This document shows, in pieces, positions 1 through 9,430 of a DNA stretch of 64,000 nucleotides. This DNA is from Struthio camelus. Lineage: Eukaryota; Chordata; Aves; Struthioniformes; Struthionidae. Position numbers and translations under genes: made by a program. The notes under the pieces were generated by a model. The model was not told where the DNA came from, ran no database searches, and saw only the letters and a program-made list of their open reading frames with translations. The stretch covers positions 2,914,001-2,978,000 of the forward strand of contig NC_090964.1 of assembly GCF_040807025.1 (NCBI RefSeq), given 5' to 3'. Numbering within the stretch: the first letter of the stretch is position 1; every line of letters begins with the position of its first letter.

Positions 1-66
1 GAAGTCCCGCGGCAGCGGGCCCGGCGGCGCCGCGGGCCGGTAGAGGTCCAGCGGGCCGTACGACAT
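1..66 (-). CDS. STX12: Syntaxin-12 (STX12), first 22 codons of exon 1, cut by window edge
   Basis: Reading the minus strand from the ATG at 66-64 gives exactly 22 codons to the window edge. They begin MSYGPLDLYR and end PLPRDF. This matches the N-terminus of vertebrate syntaxin-12, which has the same MSYGPLD.YR start, a Pro/Gly-rich stretch and then LRDF just before the Habc helices. Syntaxin-7, the nearest paralogue, begins differently (MSYTPG). STX12 (also called syntaxin-13) is a tail-anchored Q-SNARE of recycling endosomes. Its Habc domain, SNARE helix and membrane anchor would lie left of the window. The ATG has a G at -3 and sits in a CpG island, as expected for a housekeeping first exon. 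The Pro/Ala/Gly stretch is GC-rich compared with mammals. The match rests on only 22 residues, but they are distinctive and the promoter context fits. Confidence 0.85.
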   Translation of the reverse strand, partial: MSYGPLDLYRPAAPPGPLPRDF

Positions 67-127
67 GGCCAGGCTGAAGGGAGCGCGGCGGCACGGCCAA
101 TTCAGCTGCGAACACCGCTCCGGCCTC

Positions 128-139
128 TGCGCATGCGCA
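128..139. promoter_or_regulatory. Perfect NRF1 palindrome
   Basis: TGCGCATGCGCA is an exact match to the palindromic NRF1 consensus (YGCGCAYGCGCR). It lies 62 bp upstream of the STX12 start codon. NRF1 sites of this kind typically occur within about 100 bp of start sites in CpG-island promoters and are often bidirectional. Confidence 0.75.
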
Positions 140-234
140 ACCGCCGGGCACAGCTGACAGGCCCGGCCGCATATGGGCGCCGCGCGGCTGCCGGCGCGTG
201 CGCGCGCGCGCTCGCGGGGGGCGCGAGCTCGCCG

Positions 235-248
235 GGTGCCATGGTAAC
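235..248. promoter_or_regulatory. Near-consensus RFX X-box
   Basis: The sequence ggtgccatggtaac has the X-box form: two inverted half-sites separated by 2 bp. The right half (GGTAAC) fits RGYAAC exactly. The left half (GGTGCC) differs from GTNRCC at one base. It lies in the CpG island 170-180 bp upstream of the STX12 ATG. Function is inferred from the motif alone. Confidence 0.4.
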
Positions 249-644
249 GCGGCGCCCGCCGGCCCGGCGCGGCCCGGCGGCCTTCAGGGCCCCGTCAGCC
301 TGCGCCGGAGACAGCGGCCGCTGGGGACCTTCGTCCCGCGGTCACGGCTGGCGCTCGCGGCCTCCGTGGACTGGGCTCCCGGCTGCCTCGGGCCTGGGCC
401 CCGCTCCCCGGCAGGAGAGGGTGGGGGGACCGTCGCTGGGCACGGCCCTGCCAGCGCCCTGCGGCCGGGAGCTCACCCCAGCTGCCTGGGATGGGGCGCT
501 GGCTCTTCCCGGGCGGGCCGCGACTCTGTCTGGTGCCCAGTGCCTGCGGGCAGGCAGGTTTCTGCGGGCTCAGAGAGCTGAACTGATCACCCAGGGCAGC
601 AGTAGTGTCACGGGAATGGAGGAATGGAGTAGTGTCATGGGAGT

Positions 645-812
645 GAGGAGGAGCCCGGCGTGGGGCCTGGTGGCACCAGAGCTGCACGGGAGGACACTGA
701 GGAGGAGCCCGGCGTGGGGCCTGGTGGCACCGGAGCTGCGCAGGAGCGTGCTGAGGAGCACAGCAGAGGGTCTGGTGGTACTGCAGCTGCACAGGAGGAC
801 GCTGAGGAGAAT
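645..812 (+). repeat. 54-bp tandem repeat, about three imperfect units
   Basis: Units starting with 'gaggaggagc' or a variant begin at 645, 699 and 753 (period 54), and a further partial copy begins near 804 (period 51). The first two units are nearly identical. The third is diverged (gtctggtggtact in place of gcctggtggcacc). Being a multiple of three, each unit would encode 18 residues in the plus frame starting at 645 (roughly EEEPGVGPGGT.AA.E.. each time). That frame has a stop at 630-632 just upstream, so coding is unlikely unless there is splicing. It is a GC-rich minisatellite at the edge of the CpG island. Confidence 0.8.
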
Positions 813-882
813 GTCACAGCTGTTTTTGGCACTGTGGCCCCTGGTTACATGGGAGGACATTGAAATGAAGCTATGGATCTAA

Positions 883-3800
883 GTGCATGGGTTTTACTAC
901 CAAGCAGTATCAGAAAGCATGGGCTAGATTTGAGGGAAGGTTATGCCCTCCTCACGAGATTGCGTCCCTGTCTGGGCCCATGGTAGTATTTTGGATGAGC
1001 TGAATCAAGAACTCGTCATTTTTGTTAGATCAGCCAGTTTTAGGTCAGCCATTTTTTGTTATATCAACCAGTATCATCCAAACTAAGGCTGGTACGTACA
1101 CAAGGGAAAGATGGACCATGGGCACAGGGAAGGCCAAAACTCCCTGCATTGGTCATAATCTATGTTTAGATGAATGTAATGCAAAACCACAGGTAGCTAG
1201 CTACCTTTTTAGGGTCTCATTATAGCTAGATAAGATGAATATGGCTCTACCATCTCTGAAAGGCAATGAATGCTTTACACTTTGTAAAAGGCCTGGACAG
1301 AATTTATATTTAGCCCATAAATCAGTGTGAGAATTATAATAGTTTAAAAGTAGAGCATACATAACAGTTTAGGATTAAACTTTGACTTTTATCTTTGCAT
1401 TACTGTAGTACTGCCAAGGGCAATTATGAATACTCACTCTTTCCTTGTATATAATTTTAAATTGTGCCTGAAAACATGACATATTCATTTTTATGCTGAC
1501 TCCTGGGGAAATTCCTTTTTCAAGACAGCCGGGCAATTTAAATTAAATCATCAGTTATATCATTTGTTTGTTTCAGATCATAAATTTTAATCAAGCTGAA
1601 TTTGATCTTTTTCTGTTTTAATTTTAGATTAGAACGTATAATTAACTAATTTATAGGTGCCTTTTAATGCCACCCCTGGAGGAAATCCTATCTGAACTTT
1701 ACAAAACTATTACAGCCAACAAGCTAAAACATTTGTTGTCCTAAAGACACTAAAGTGGTTTTAACAATGCATGTATATGTAATCCTGTTACCTGAAAATA
1801 TAGTCTCTTCAGAATAAAATTACTGCAGTGCTAATAATGCCTTCCCATAAATTAACAAAGTTACTTTGAACCTTTCGCACACAGGCTAGTCCATACTTAA
1901 GGCTCCCATCTTAGGTAAAATCACATCAGTGACTGAAGAGTGAATCTCACTGATTTCATATTGCAAATGCAAATGGGAGAGATGGACATATGACCTTGCC
2001 GAAGCATTTCAATTTTTTGATTTGGTCAAGTTCAGTATTGCAAAATGATTTTGGTTACCGTTACCTTATTGATTTGGGGTTTCAGTGTGCATTCGTTAGT
2101 GAGGCTGTTGGTGTGTTCATTTCTGTTCTATGAGTGCTATAAATATGAAATATTGTAATATAGAAAGCAATAGTATTTTGAATGTGTATTCAGAGATTTA
2201 AAAAATCACTTCAGCAATTCCTGAATATAAAGTAGTAAGAAAACAATTAGATGTGTAAAAATAGAAAACCTGTTTTAATTTTGAAAAAATATTTATTTTC
2301 AAATTATTAAAAATTCATATTTTAACAAAATTTTTCAACTTACCTGTTTTTGTTCAGATAGTAAGGCAATGCTAGCTTTCAAATCAAGAGTATAGTCTGC
2401 ATGTGTTTCTACCACATACTGCAGAAGCTATGTAATTTTAAAGTACGCACCATTTTTGAATAAACTTGTTTGCTCAGAAAATCTGAGGTCATGCCCTGTA
2501 AAACAAAGAGGTTAGGGTATGAAACATTGAAAATCATTCAAAGTAATGGTGTATTTCTTTTGAGAAATGCTTGATGAGAATATGATAACGTATTCCTAAT
2601 TACAGAAGGATGTTCCTAACAGATAAAAATGATATTAAATATAGAGCAGGACTTTGGATGAAAAACTGTGTACGCAATAGGTATTTATTTAACTTTAAGC
2701 ACACGAGCAGTTTGGACAGCTCATTTGCTTAAAGTGGAACATGTAGGCAAATACTTGCAGGTCCTCAGTTGTTAAAACACATGCTCACATTCAACGAGTC
2801 ATGTCATATTTTCAGTGAAGACAAATAAAAGAAGGAATGAAAATAGGTAAAAGAAGGCAGGCATTGGAAAGGGCACTGAGTATAGCACAGAAATTTCCCA
2901 GGCTGATCAATACTGTGACAGAAGCTAATTTAAGATAGTATGTAATGAATTCCAGCTCCTATGAATTTTAGTGAAGCACCTCTTTTACCTCCTTTGTAAA
3001 GGAACAAACAAACAAACTGGAAATTGTTTTTCAGCTTCAGAAATATTTTAGGAGAGAAACTGTCATCCCTAAAAATGTATACTCTAAAGAAATTGTAAAA
3101 TAGGAAGACAAACATTTAGAGCTGCTGGATTGCAGCAGCAAGTAATTCAGATCGAAAGAGATCTTTTTATATACACTAAATTAGCAGATCGTTGACAGGA
3201 GATGAAAATACACTTTAAAGAGAAGAAGAAGCACTTTAAAAGAATTGTCTTTATCTCTTGACAGGAGGTTACCATGAAAATCCAGATCTTTGTCTTGGTT
3301 ATATCGGAGTCATAGTTCCCAAAGATATGTAATGACACTGGAATTGTTTGACTGCAGTTGAGATGTACAGTATGTTCTCTTGGATGGGCTGTCCTTCTGA
3401 AAGGGCTTCCATTTAAGTGTGGTGCGTATGTTGCTGATAAAGTCCCACACTCCCTTCCTTCCTTTGAGGAATAATGACACTTTTCATCTGGCAGGACAAG
3501 AGACCTTTTTCTTTCTCTATTCTGTTTTGTCAGTGTCAGATCTGAAGAGGTGGCAGACAAACAGCCAGTCACTTGAAGACAGACATGCTTTATTGTGTAA
3601 ATATCTAGCCTAATGATTTACGCTTCACATTGTCTGGCTGAAAAGCATCAGCATCTTCTGTAGGTGTTTTTGTGCCCTGGGAGTTGTTTTTTGGGGGAAA
3701 AATTGATAAAAATGTTAATACCAAAGGAAGGGAATCTCTGGGTTGTGAGATTTCACTGCACACCATTGACCGTCCCATAGGAGAGAAAGGGAGCACAGCT

Positions 3801-6370
3801 CAACCTTCAACCTACCAACTATTTCCCACTCCATATACAGTGATCTTTCATCACCAGCTGGTGTAACTAAATTGCAAGAGCTAGCTACTCTTGTTGCGTA
3901 CCAGGACCTTCTAGCCCAAATTCTGTCCTTCCCTGTGGCAAAAGTAAGACTTGATTATAAAAAAAATGGTGATACAACAGCAGTTTTAAGCAGGCTTAGA
4001 CTGGGCAATTCTTTAGTGTTTGAAGAATTGCAAACATCTTTTTCTGCACACTACTTTAATGAAATAGGGCTATCTATAGAGAAGCAAAGTGCACAGAAGA
4101 CAGAATCAATAGAAAGAAGAGGAATGGCTCACAGACTACAAAGGTAATCTCTTGGGTCTAAGAAAGTTTGTGGAAAAGACAAAAAGAGAACAATGCACCT
4201 GTCTTCCAACCCTGCTCATTGCTGCTTTTCAAGGAATTCACCTGCATTGCCATTTTACCTACAGACCCACCAGCGTGAACCCATCCTAGTTTCTAGATGT
4301 CTCTAAATAAATGTCCAGCTCTCCAAGGAAGATTAGTCCCTTTTCATTGGTACCTTCCCCCGGAGGCTGAAGAACCAATCCTCTCCCAACAAACTGCTGT
4401 GGGAAACAGTAGGATGGATGGCAGAAAGAGCATACATATGCAAGGAAAGAGATACTGGATTCAGACCTAGCAATCTATACTCTGTTACCATAACAAAAGA
4501 CATCAGCTTGCATGCTGCTGCCATGAATCTAGGATCTTTCCTCTTCATTGGGTAAATCCAACTGTGGAATAAAATAACTGTAACACCTGTTCATGACTGA
4601 TTCTTATCCCCTTCAAAGATCTTTCAACCAACTTGACAACACATAATTAAATTTGGAATGATCCTTGAAGAGGGAAACACAATGTGGATATATATTATGT
4701 CTATCTGTTTGGATGCCCTACAGGCCTGTTAGCGAAAGGGAATATTGCACACAGAGAAGATACAGAGAAGGGAAATTATGAAGAGGGTATAGGGGGTCAT
4801 CACAATCAAGGTGATTCCTGGAAGCCCAACAAACTGCAGTCCAGCCTGCTGCTTTTGTTTCTGCGTCTACAGCATAACTGCAAAGTGGCGTTCCTAGTGA
4901 ATACAGCAATGTTTTTCTGGTAAGGAGGTGATGGGGACCATTTCTGTATTCAAGCTATGTACAGTTGCCTGTCAGGATCAGTTCTGCTCTGGAAGTACTT
5001 AAAAATAATTGCTACTTACTGCTCTTGGCCGGTAGTGGGAAGTAGTGGGAAGCAGTTCGTTGCCAGGTAGAAGTGCTCTCTGGCTGGTATCAGGATGGCA
5101 ATGAACAGCTCATGGTGGCCTGCTGTTTGAAGAGCCTGCTCTTCCCTTTGTGTGTGGAACCTGAGGGGCAAGAAAAAGTGGGTGGGTTTGGGAAGCCTTG
5201 GAAACCTCTTTAAGCATCATGCACTTGTGCATGCCCTTATGCATGCACTCCCGCTTGGCTATGGCACCTAAGCATAACCTATGTTTTTGCTGTGTCTCAG
5301 ACAAAACATCAAAGCCGAAATGCTCTGTGTTGGAAGATCCTCCTGACAGTGCTGGAGGTAGCTGTAATGGGGAGAGGAGTGATGCTGGATAGTCCCAAGG
5401 ATCCCACACTCCAGTGGTGGTCACTGGTGGGATGCAGAGGACAGGACACTAGTGATAGCATGGCTGACCACTGTCTGGTGCATAGAGGGGTGCATATGCC
5501 AAGCTATAACAGAGACCTGACAGACTGTGTTCATTTTCAAAGCTGCTTCAAAATCCTTAGAAAGTCTCTAAAAATGCTCTAACCCCAGGCATCCCCTCTT
5601 TCACCTTCTCCATTATCTTCCAAAAGTGGTGGAGGTGTGGCTAAGTGGAGACCTGTCTCACAAAATATTTTTATAGTATACAATAAAACTGTGTTGTGGG
5701 TGTATCAAAATGCAGCGTGAGGATATAGTAGGGTGTATAGGAGTTTAAGGTCTGGTGGGATGGTGTTCAAGTACTCCTGTGGCCAGAGGGTTCCCACTGT
5801 CCATAGGTCACTGAAGCAAATTATCATATTTCATATCACATTTTTTCTCACTAAGTGAACTAATTAAAGCTCTCTGGACTGAATTCTGGGAAGGAGCTGA
5901 ACTGTAGGCTGTGTGAACAAAATGAAAAGTAGATGGAGTTGTCAGCATAGCTATCCTGCTATATTTGTACCAGACAGCATCCCATAAACTCAGTCAGGCC
6001 TCACTTCCTCTCCACCAGCCTCACGATAGGGCTTCGTGAGACCAGTGTATTTCCACTCTTTCCTCCTGTCGTTATAACAATAACCAATCTCCACATCAGA
6101 CAGAAATGAACATGAAGATGGTTAGCTCTGATTTATTTCAGGAAGGGCCATGGTAGTGTTAATATGGAAGGTGAAGGCTCTAATGAGCCTTTCCAAAAGA
6201 TGTGAGAGCAGCTGTGCACGGCCAAAGTGCAGTGTTAGCTGCTCTGAGGAAAGGAGCATCAGAGTCTGAGAAGATTCTTCAAAGCTGAGCAATCTGAGAG
6301 GGTGATGAGGGTGCATGAAAATCCTTCAACATGCTCCCACTTACCAGGAGAAACCTCTTGCTTGCTGGTA
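883..6370. other. Intergenic sequence, A+T-rich, no gene recognised
   Basis: Base composition drops sharply after the CpG island. The stretch 1.2-3.2 kb is markedly A+T-rich, with T and A runs such as around 2280-2340. Reading frames here are all short (the longest is 141 codons, at 3147-3572 on the minus strand), have no recognisable domain and are not supported by splice or codon evidence. I see no repeat family I can name. The A+T-rich part could hold conserved non-coding elements, but this cannot be judged from one sequence. Confidence 0.6.
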
Positions 6371-6379
6371 ATTTGCAAG

Positions 6380-6567
6380 ACTTTAAGCACCCCGGTCTAC
6401 CTCATGGGAGACTTTAAGCACCCCAGTATCTGCTAGAGGGAAAACACAGCAAGGCACATGGAGAGCATTGTTGACAACTTCTTGATACAGGTGATAGAGG
6501 AGCCAATGAGGAGAGATGCTCTGCTGGACCTTGTACTTACAACAAACAAGGAAAGGCTGGAGATGTG
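6380..6567 (+). pseudogene. CR1 ORF2 remnant: C-terminal end of endonuclease domain
   Basis: The translated sequence resembles the end of the CR1 apurinic-type endonuclease. A 'LMGDF.HP' block near 6402-6425 is followed by a VDNFL.QVIEEP-like stretch at about 6465-6510 and then DALLDLVLT near 6517-6543. An in-frame stop (tag) falls in the 'ICW' position around 6433, and a further stop (tga) follows the 'NKERLEM' position near 6567. The sequence then jumps to a later part of ORF2, so the linker that normally follows the endonuclease is deleted. Confidence 0.75.
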
Positions 6568-6679
6568 AAGTCTCAGTCTTTACTGGTAAGATCAGCCCTC
6601 AGGAATCCCAGGCCCTGGAGACCAGGGAGAAAGTCTGGAGAAAGGAAGAATTTTCCCTTGGTGGAGGAGGATTCGGTTA

Positions 6680-7062
6680 GGGATCACTTAAGCAAACGAC
6701 ATACACAAGTCCATGGGCCCTGATGGGATGGACCCATGAGTGCTGACGGAGCTGGCTGATGTCATTGCAAGGCCACTCTCCATCATCTTGGAAAGGTCAC
6801 GGCGATCAGGAGAGGTGCCTGAGGACGGGAAGAAAGCTAACGTCACTCCAGTCTTCAGAGAGGGCAATAAGGAGGATCCAGGGAACTACAGGCCTGTCGG
6901 TCTTACCTCGATCCCTGGAAAGGTGATGGAGCAGCTCACCCTGGATGCCATTTCCAAGCATATCAAGGATAAGAAGGTGATCAGGAGTAGTCAGCATGGA
7001 CTCACCAAGGGGAAGTCACGCTTAACCAACCTGAGAGCCTTCAGTGATAGAATGAGTGGCTG
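6680..7062 (+). pseudogene. CR1 ORF2 remnant: N-terminal part of reverse transcriptase
   Basis: Starting near 6700 the sequence encodes the 'GPDGM.P..L.ELADVIA.PLSIILE' region that opens the CR1 reverse transcriptase. It continues through '[16 protein letters not shown]'-like and '[14 protein letters not shown]' blocks to 'SQHG.TKGKS.LTNL'. A stop interrupts the frame at about 6737-6739, and another (tga, 7060-7062) ends it. The reading continues in a different frame after 7066. Conserved RT sequence blocks make the assignment secure, and the frame breaks make it a pseudogene. Confidence 0.88.
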
Positions 7063-7067
7063 AGTAG

Positions 7068-7403
7068 ATGAGGGGAGAGCAATGGATGCTGTCTACTTTT
7101 GACTCCAGTAAGGCTTTCGACACTGCCTCCCATCACATCCTTATAGGCAAGCTGAGGAAGCAGGGGCTAGAGGAGCAGACAGTGAGGTGGACTGACAAGT
7201 GGCTGAAGGGCAGCGCTCAGAGGGTTGTGATCAGTGGCCCAAAGTCTAGCTGGAGGCTTGTAGCTAGCGGTGTTCCCCAGGGGTTAAGACTGGGTCCAAT
7301 CCTGTTCAACTTATTCATCCATGACCTGGAAGATGGGTCCCAGGGTACCCCCTTGGCAAGTTTGCTGATGATACAAACCTGGGAGGAATGGCTGATACAC
7401 TGA
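7068..7403 (+). pseudogene. CR1 ORF2 remnant: reverse transcriptase catalytic core
   Basis: One open stretch carries the palm motifs 'FDSSKAFDT' (about 7098-7124) and 'SGVPQG' (about 7266-7283), then '[15 protein letters not shown]'. The catalytic FADD motif is present at 7361-7372 but lies in another frame, so an indel separates GVPQG from FADD between about 7330 and 7360. A reverse transcriptase split between its motifs in this way cannot be active. Confidence 0.9.
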
Positions 7404-7440
7404 AGGGCTGTGCTCCATTCGGAGGGACCTGGACAGGCTG

Positions 7441-8149
7441 GTGAAATGGGCGGAGAGGAACCTCATGGAGTTCAACAAAGGCAAGTGCAGGGTCCTGCAC
7501 CTGGGGAGGAGTAACCCCAGGCATCAGGACAGGCCGGGGGCCAACCCCCTGGAAAGCAGCTCTGTGGAGAAGGACCTGGGAGTCCTGGTGGACAACAGAT
7601 TGAACATAAACCACCAATGTGCCCTTGTGGCCAAGAAGGCCAATGGTATCCTGGCCTGCATTAGGAAGAGCATTGCCAGCAGGTCAAGGGAAGTGATTCT
7701 TGCCCTCTCCAGGCCCCACCTGGAGTCCTGTGTCCAGTTCTGGGCTCCCCAGGACAAGAGACAAGGAGCTCCTGGAGGAAGTTCAGCAAAGGGCTACTAA
7801 GATGGTTAAGGGACTGGAGCATCTCTCATGCGAGAAAAGGCTGAGGGAGCTGGGCCTGTTCAGCCTGCAGAAGAGAAGACTGAGAGGCGATCTCATCAAC
7901 GTGTACAAGTATCTGAAGGGAGGGTGTCAAGAGGATGGGGCCCAACTCTTCTCTGTGGTGCCCAGCGACAGGACAAGAAGCAACGGGCAGAAACTGAAAC
8001 ACAGGAAGTTCCATCTGACCATAAGGGAAAACTTTTTTACTGTGGGGGTGACTGAGCTCTGGGACAGGTTGCCCAGAGAGGTTGCTGAGTCTCCATCCTT
8101 GGAAATATTCAAAAGCTATCTGGACACAATCCTGGGCAATGTGCTCTAA
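7441..8149 (+). pseudogene. CR1 ORF2 remnant: thumb and C-terminal region
   Basis: Two overlapping frames carry the rest of ORF2. The first (7441-7800) has the blocks [11 protein letters not shown], 'KCRVLHLG', '[10 protein letters not shown]' and '[11 protein letters not shown]'. The second, in another frame, continues from about 7760 to 8149 with '[11 protein letters not shown]', '[19 protein letters not shown]' and '[10 protein letters not shown]'. The frame change lies between about 7745 and 7775. The last codons end at the normal CR1 ORF2 stop at 8147-8149, directly followed by the non-coding tail. Confidence 0.9.
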
Positions 8150-8218
8150 GTGACCCTGCTTGAACAGGGGGGGTTGATGATCTCCAGAGGTCCCTTCCAA
8201 CCATAACTGTACTGTGAT

Positions 8219-9214
8219 AATACATTTAATATTTTATTTCCCAACGGCCAAGCAATATCATCAGAAACAGGCTGTGTTCCAGTGCGCTGAAGGGTGAATG
8301 TCCTAAATATGTTAAAAATATGACTGTAGATTTTATCTGGTAATGATAAACCAGGGACAATACCTAGGTAGCTATAGCTGGCATACTAAGAGCGTATGTA
8401 AGATAATGATGTGAAAGTTTCGAGCCAGCACAGGACAAAATCTTTTCTGACAAATCAGAATTTACTGGCAAAGTCAGTAAAGTTCCTGCTATTGGAAAAC
8501 CTTATATCACTCCCTTCAGACAAGAAAGTGAGGAATGCTCAAGGGGGCAGGAAAACATGCAGTCCCAAAGCAGTGCAGCTGTATCTGCACAACATCATTC
8601 CTAGGGTTGGTGAGCACGTGGGACAGTGGGCTTCACAGGGAGACTACCCGGGATTCAATAGCCTGAGAAAACTTAGTCAGCCATGGGTTGTACAGCAGCA
8701 GCAATACTTTGTTTCATACCAAGACCAAGGTAACATCTGATGGAAATTCAAAACTGCTAAAAGGAAACAGTGTTTTTGCATAATTTGCCTGTGGAACTCA
8801 CTGCTACAGGAAATTACTGAGAGCAATACTTAGCAAAAGAGGGATAGGATGACAATAAGAGTGACAAGCAAATTCAGAGAAGCTTTCAGTAACTTTCAGA
8901 GGGCCACTATGCTTCACATGTTAGAGCTCAGATTCTCTGAAGATGTCTCTCATGGCAAATCTTTTCTGCTTGCAGCTGGACCAGCTGGTTGTGGTTGCTC
9001 AAAGAAACAGCACAGTGAATTCAGTGGACCTTAGACTTGCTGCAATCTGACAGTTTCTATGCATCTATCCTGGGGATGTAGTAGGTAGGAAATGGTGTTG
9101 CCAGGTGATGCAGAATTTCAGGGGGCTAGAGAGCTATGTGCAAGAGCTTCTTCCAGCCTTTGGCCATGGAAGAGATTTTTCTGTTAAGAGTGCTCCTCAG
9201 TGCAGCAGCCTGGG
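8219..9214. other. Intergenic sequence, nothing recognised
   Basis: This is unique sequence of average composition between the CR1 element and a MIR-like fragment. Reading frames up to 109 codons (8411-8740) have no recognisable features. No splice-flanked exon or named repeat is visible. Confidence 0.6.
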
Positions 9215-9430
9215 TTATTGTATACTTCATACCTGCATTATCAGCTCACAAGGACAATTTCTGCAAGGCTTTTGCGAAACATAGGCTCAGCATCATTAAG
9301 CAGGCAGAAAACTGGAATAGGGGAGAGACTAAATGACTTGCCCAAGCTTGCACAGGAAATCTGTGGCAGGAACCAGAAAGGAGATATGTGTCCCCTAAGT
9401 TTCAGATTGAGGCTTAATAACAGGCTGTCA
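9215..9430 (-). mobile_element. MIR-like (CORE-SINE) fragment, antisense
   Basis: The block 'aaatgacttgcccaagcttg' followed by 'cacaggaaatctgtggcagg' (about 9332-9372) matches the reverse complement of the MIR core, where an 'agtgacttgcccaaggtcacac' type block precedes 'gtggcag'. The preceding 'gaaaactgg..aggggagaga' also fits the MIR 'gaaactgaggcacagagag' segment. The outer limits are uncertain. MIR-type SINEs are ancient in amniotes, which fits the divergence seen. Confidence 0.65.

Larger units (their letters stand above)
67..330 (-). promoter_or_regulatory. STX12: STX12 CpG-island promoter and 5' leader
   Basis: This is very GC-rich sequence directly upstream of the STX12 start codon, dense in CpG and without a TATA box. 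It contains a CCAAT motif at 97-101 (plus-strand orientation), an NRF1 palindrome at 128-139 and an X-box-like motif at 235-248. An alternating purine-pyrimidine GC run lies at about 193-212 and could adopt Z-DNA. The transcription start is probably between about 70 and 125, inferred from the NRF1 position. If transcription began further upstream, a 10-codon upstream reading frame (ATG at 134-132, stop at 104-102) would be included. The divergent side of the island could also drive a plus-strand transcript, but I cannot show one. Confidence 0.7.
133..882 (+). other. Unassigned 249-codon open frame in the CpG island, divergent from STX12
   Basis: A plus-strand open frame starts at an ATG inside the NRF1 site and runs 249 codons to a stop at 880-882. 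The first 400 bases are GC-rich, where stop codons are rare by chance, and the translation is Arg/Ala/Gly/Pro-rich with no domain I recognise. From about 645 the frame crosses a 54-bp tandem repeat, which stays open in more than one frame because the period is a multiple of three. The repeat also yields open minus-strand frames. I treat this as probable non-coding CpG-island sequence, or at most the first exon of a divergent long non-coding RNA. Confidence 0.25.
6371..8218 (+). mobile_element. CR1 LINE, 5'-truncated, internally deleted, inactive
   Basis: This is a plus-strand chicken-repeat-1 type non-LTR retrotransposon with recognisable pieces of ORF2. In order they are: the end of the endonuclease domain (about 6380-6567), the reverse transcriptase start (about 6680-7062), the reverse transcriptase core with GVPQG (about 7269-7283) and FADD (7361-7372), the thumb region (about 7441-7800) and the C-terminal region to 8149. 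The 3' end (about 8130-8218) has the bird-type tail with gatctccagaggtccc and an 'actgtgat'-like terminus. As usual for CR1 there is no poly(A). The coding parts lie in different frames, with stops between them. The endonuclease-to-RT linker is missing, and an 'gactttaagcacccc' segment is duplicated at about 6379 and 6411. The 5' limit is approximate. It is dead and the largest repeat in the window. Confidence 0.93.
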
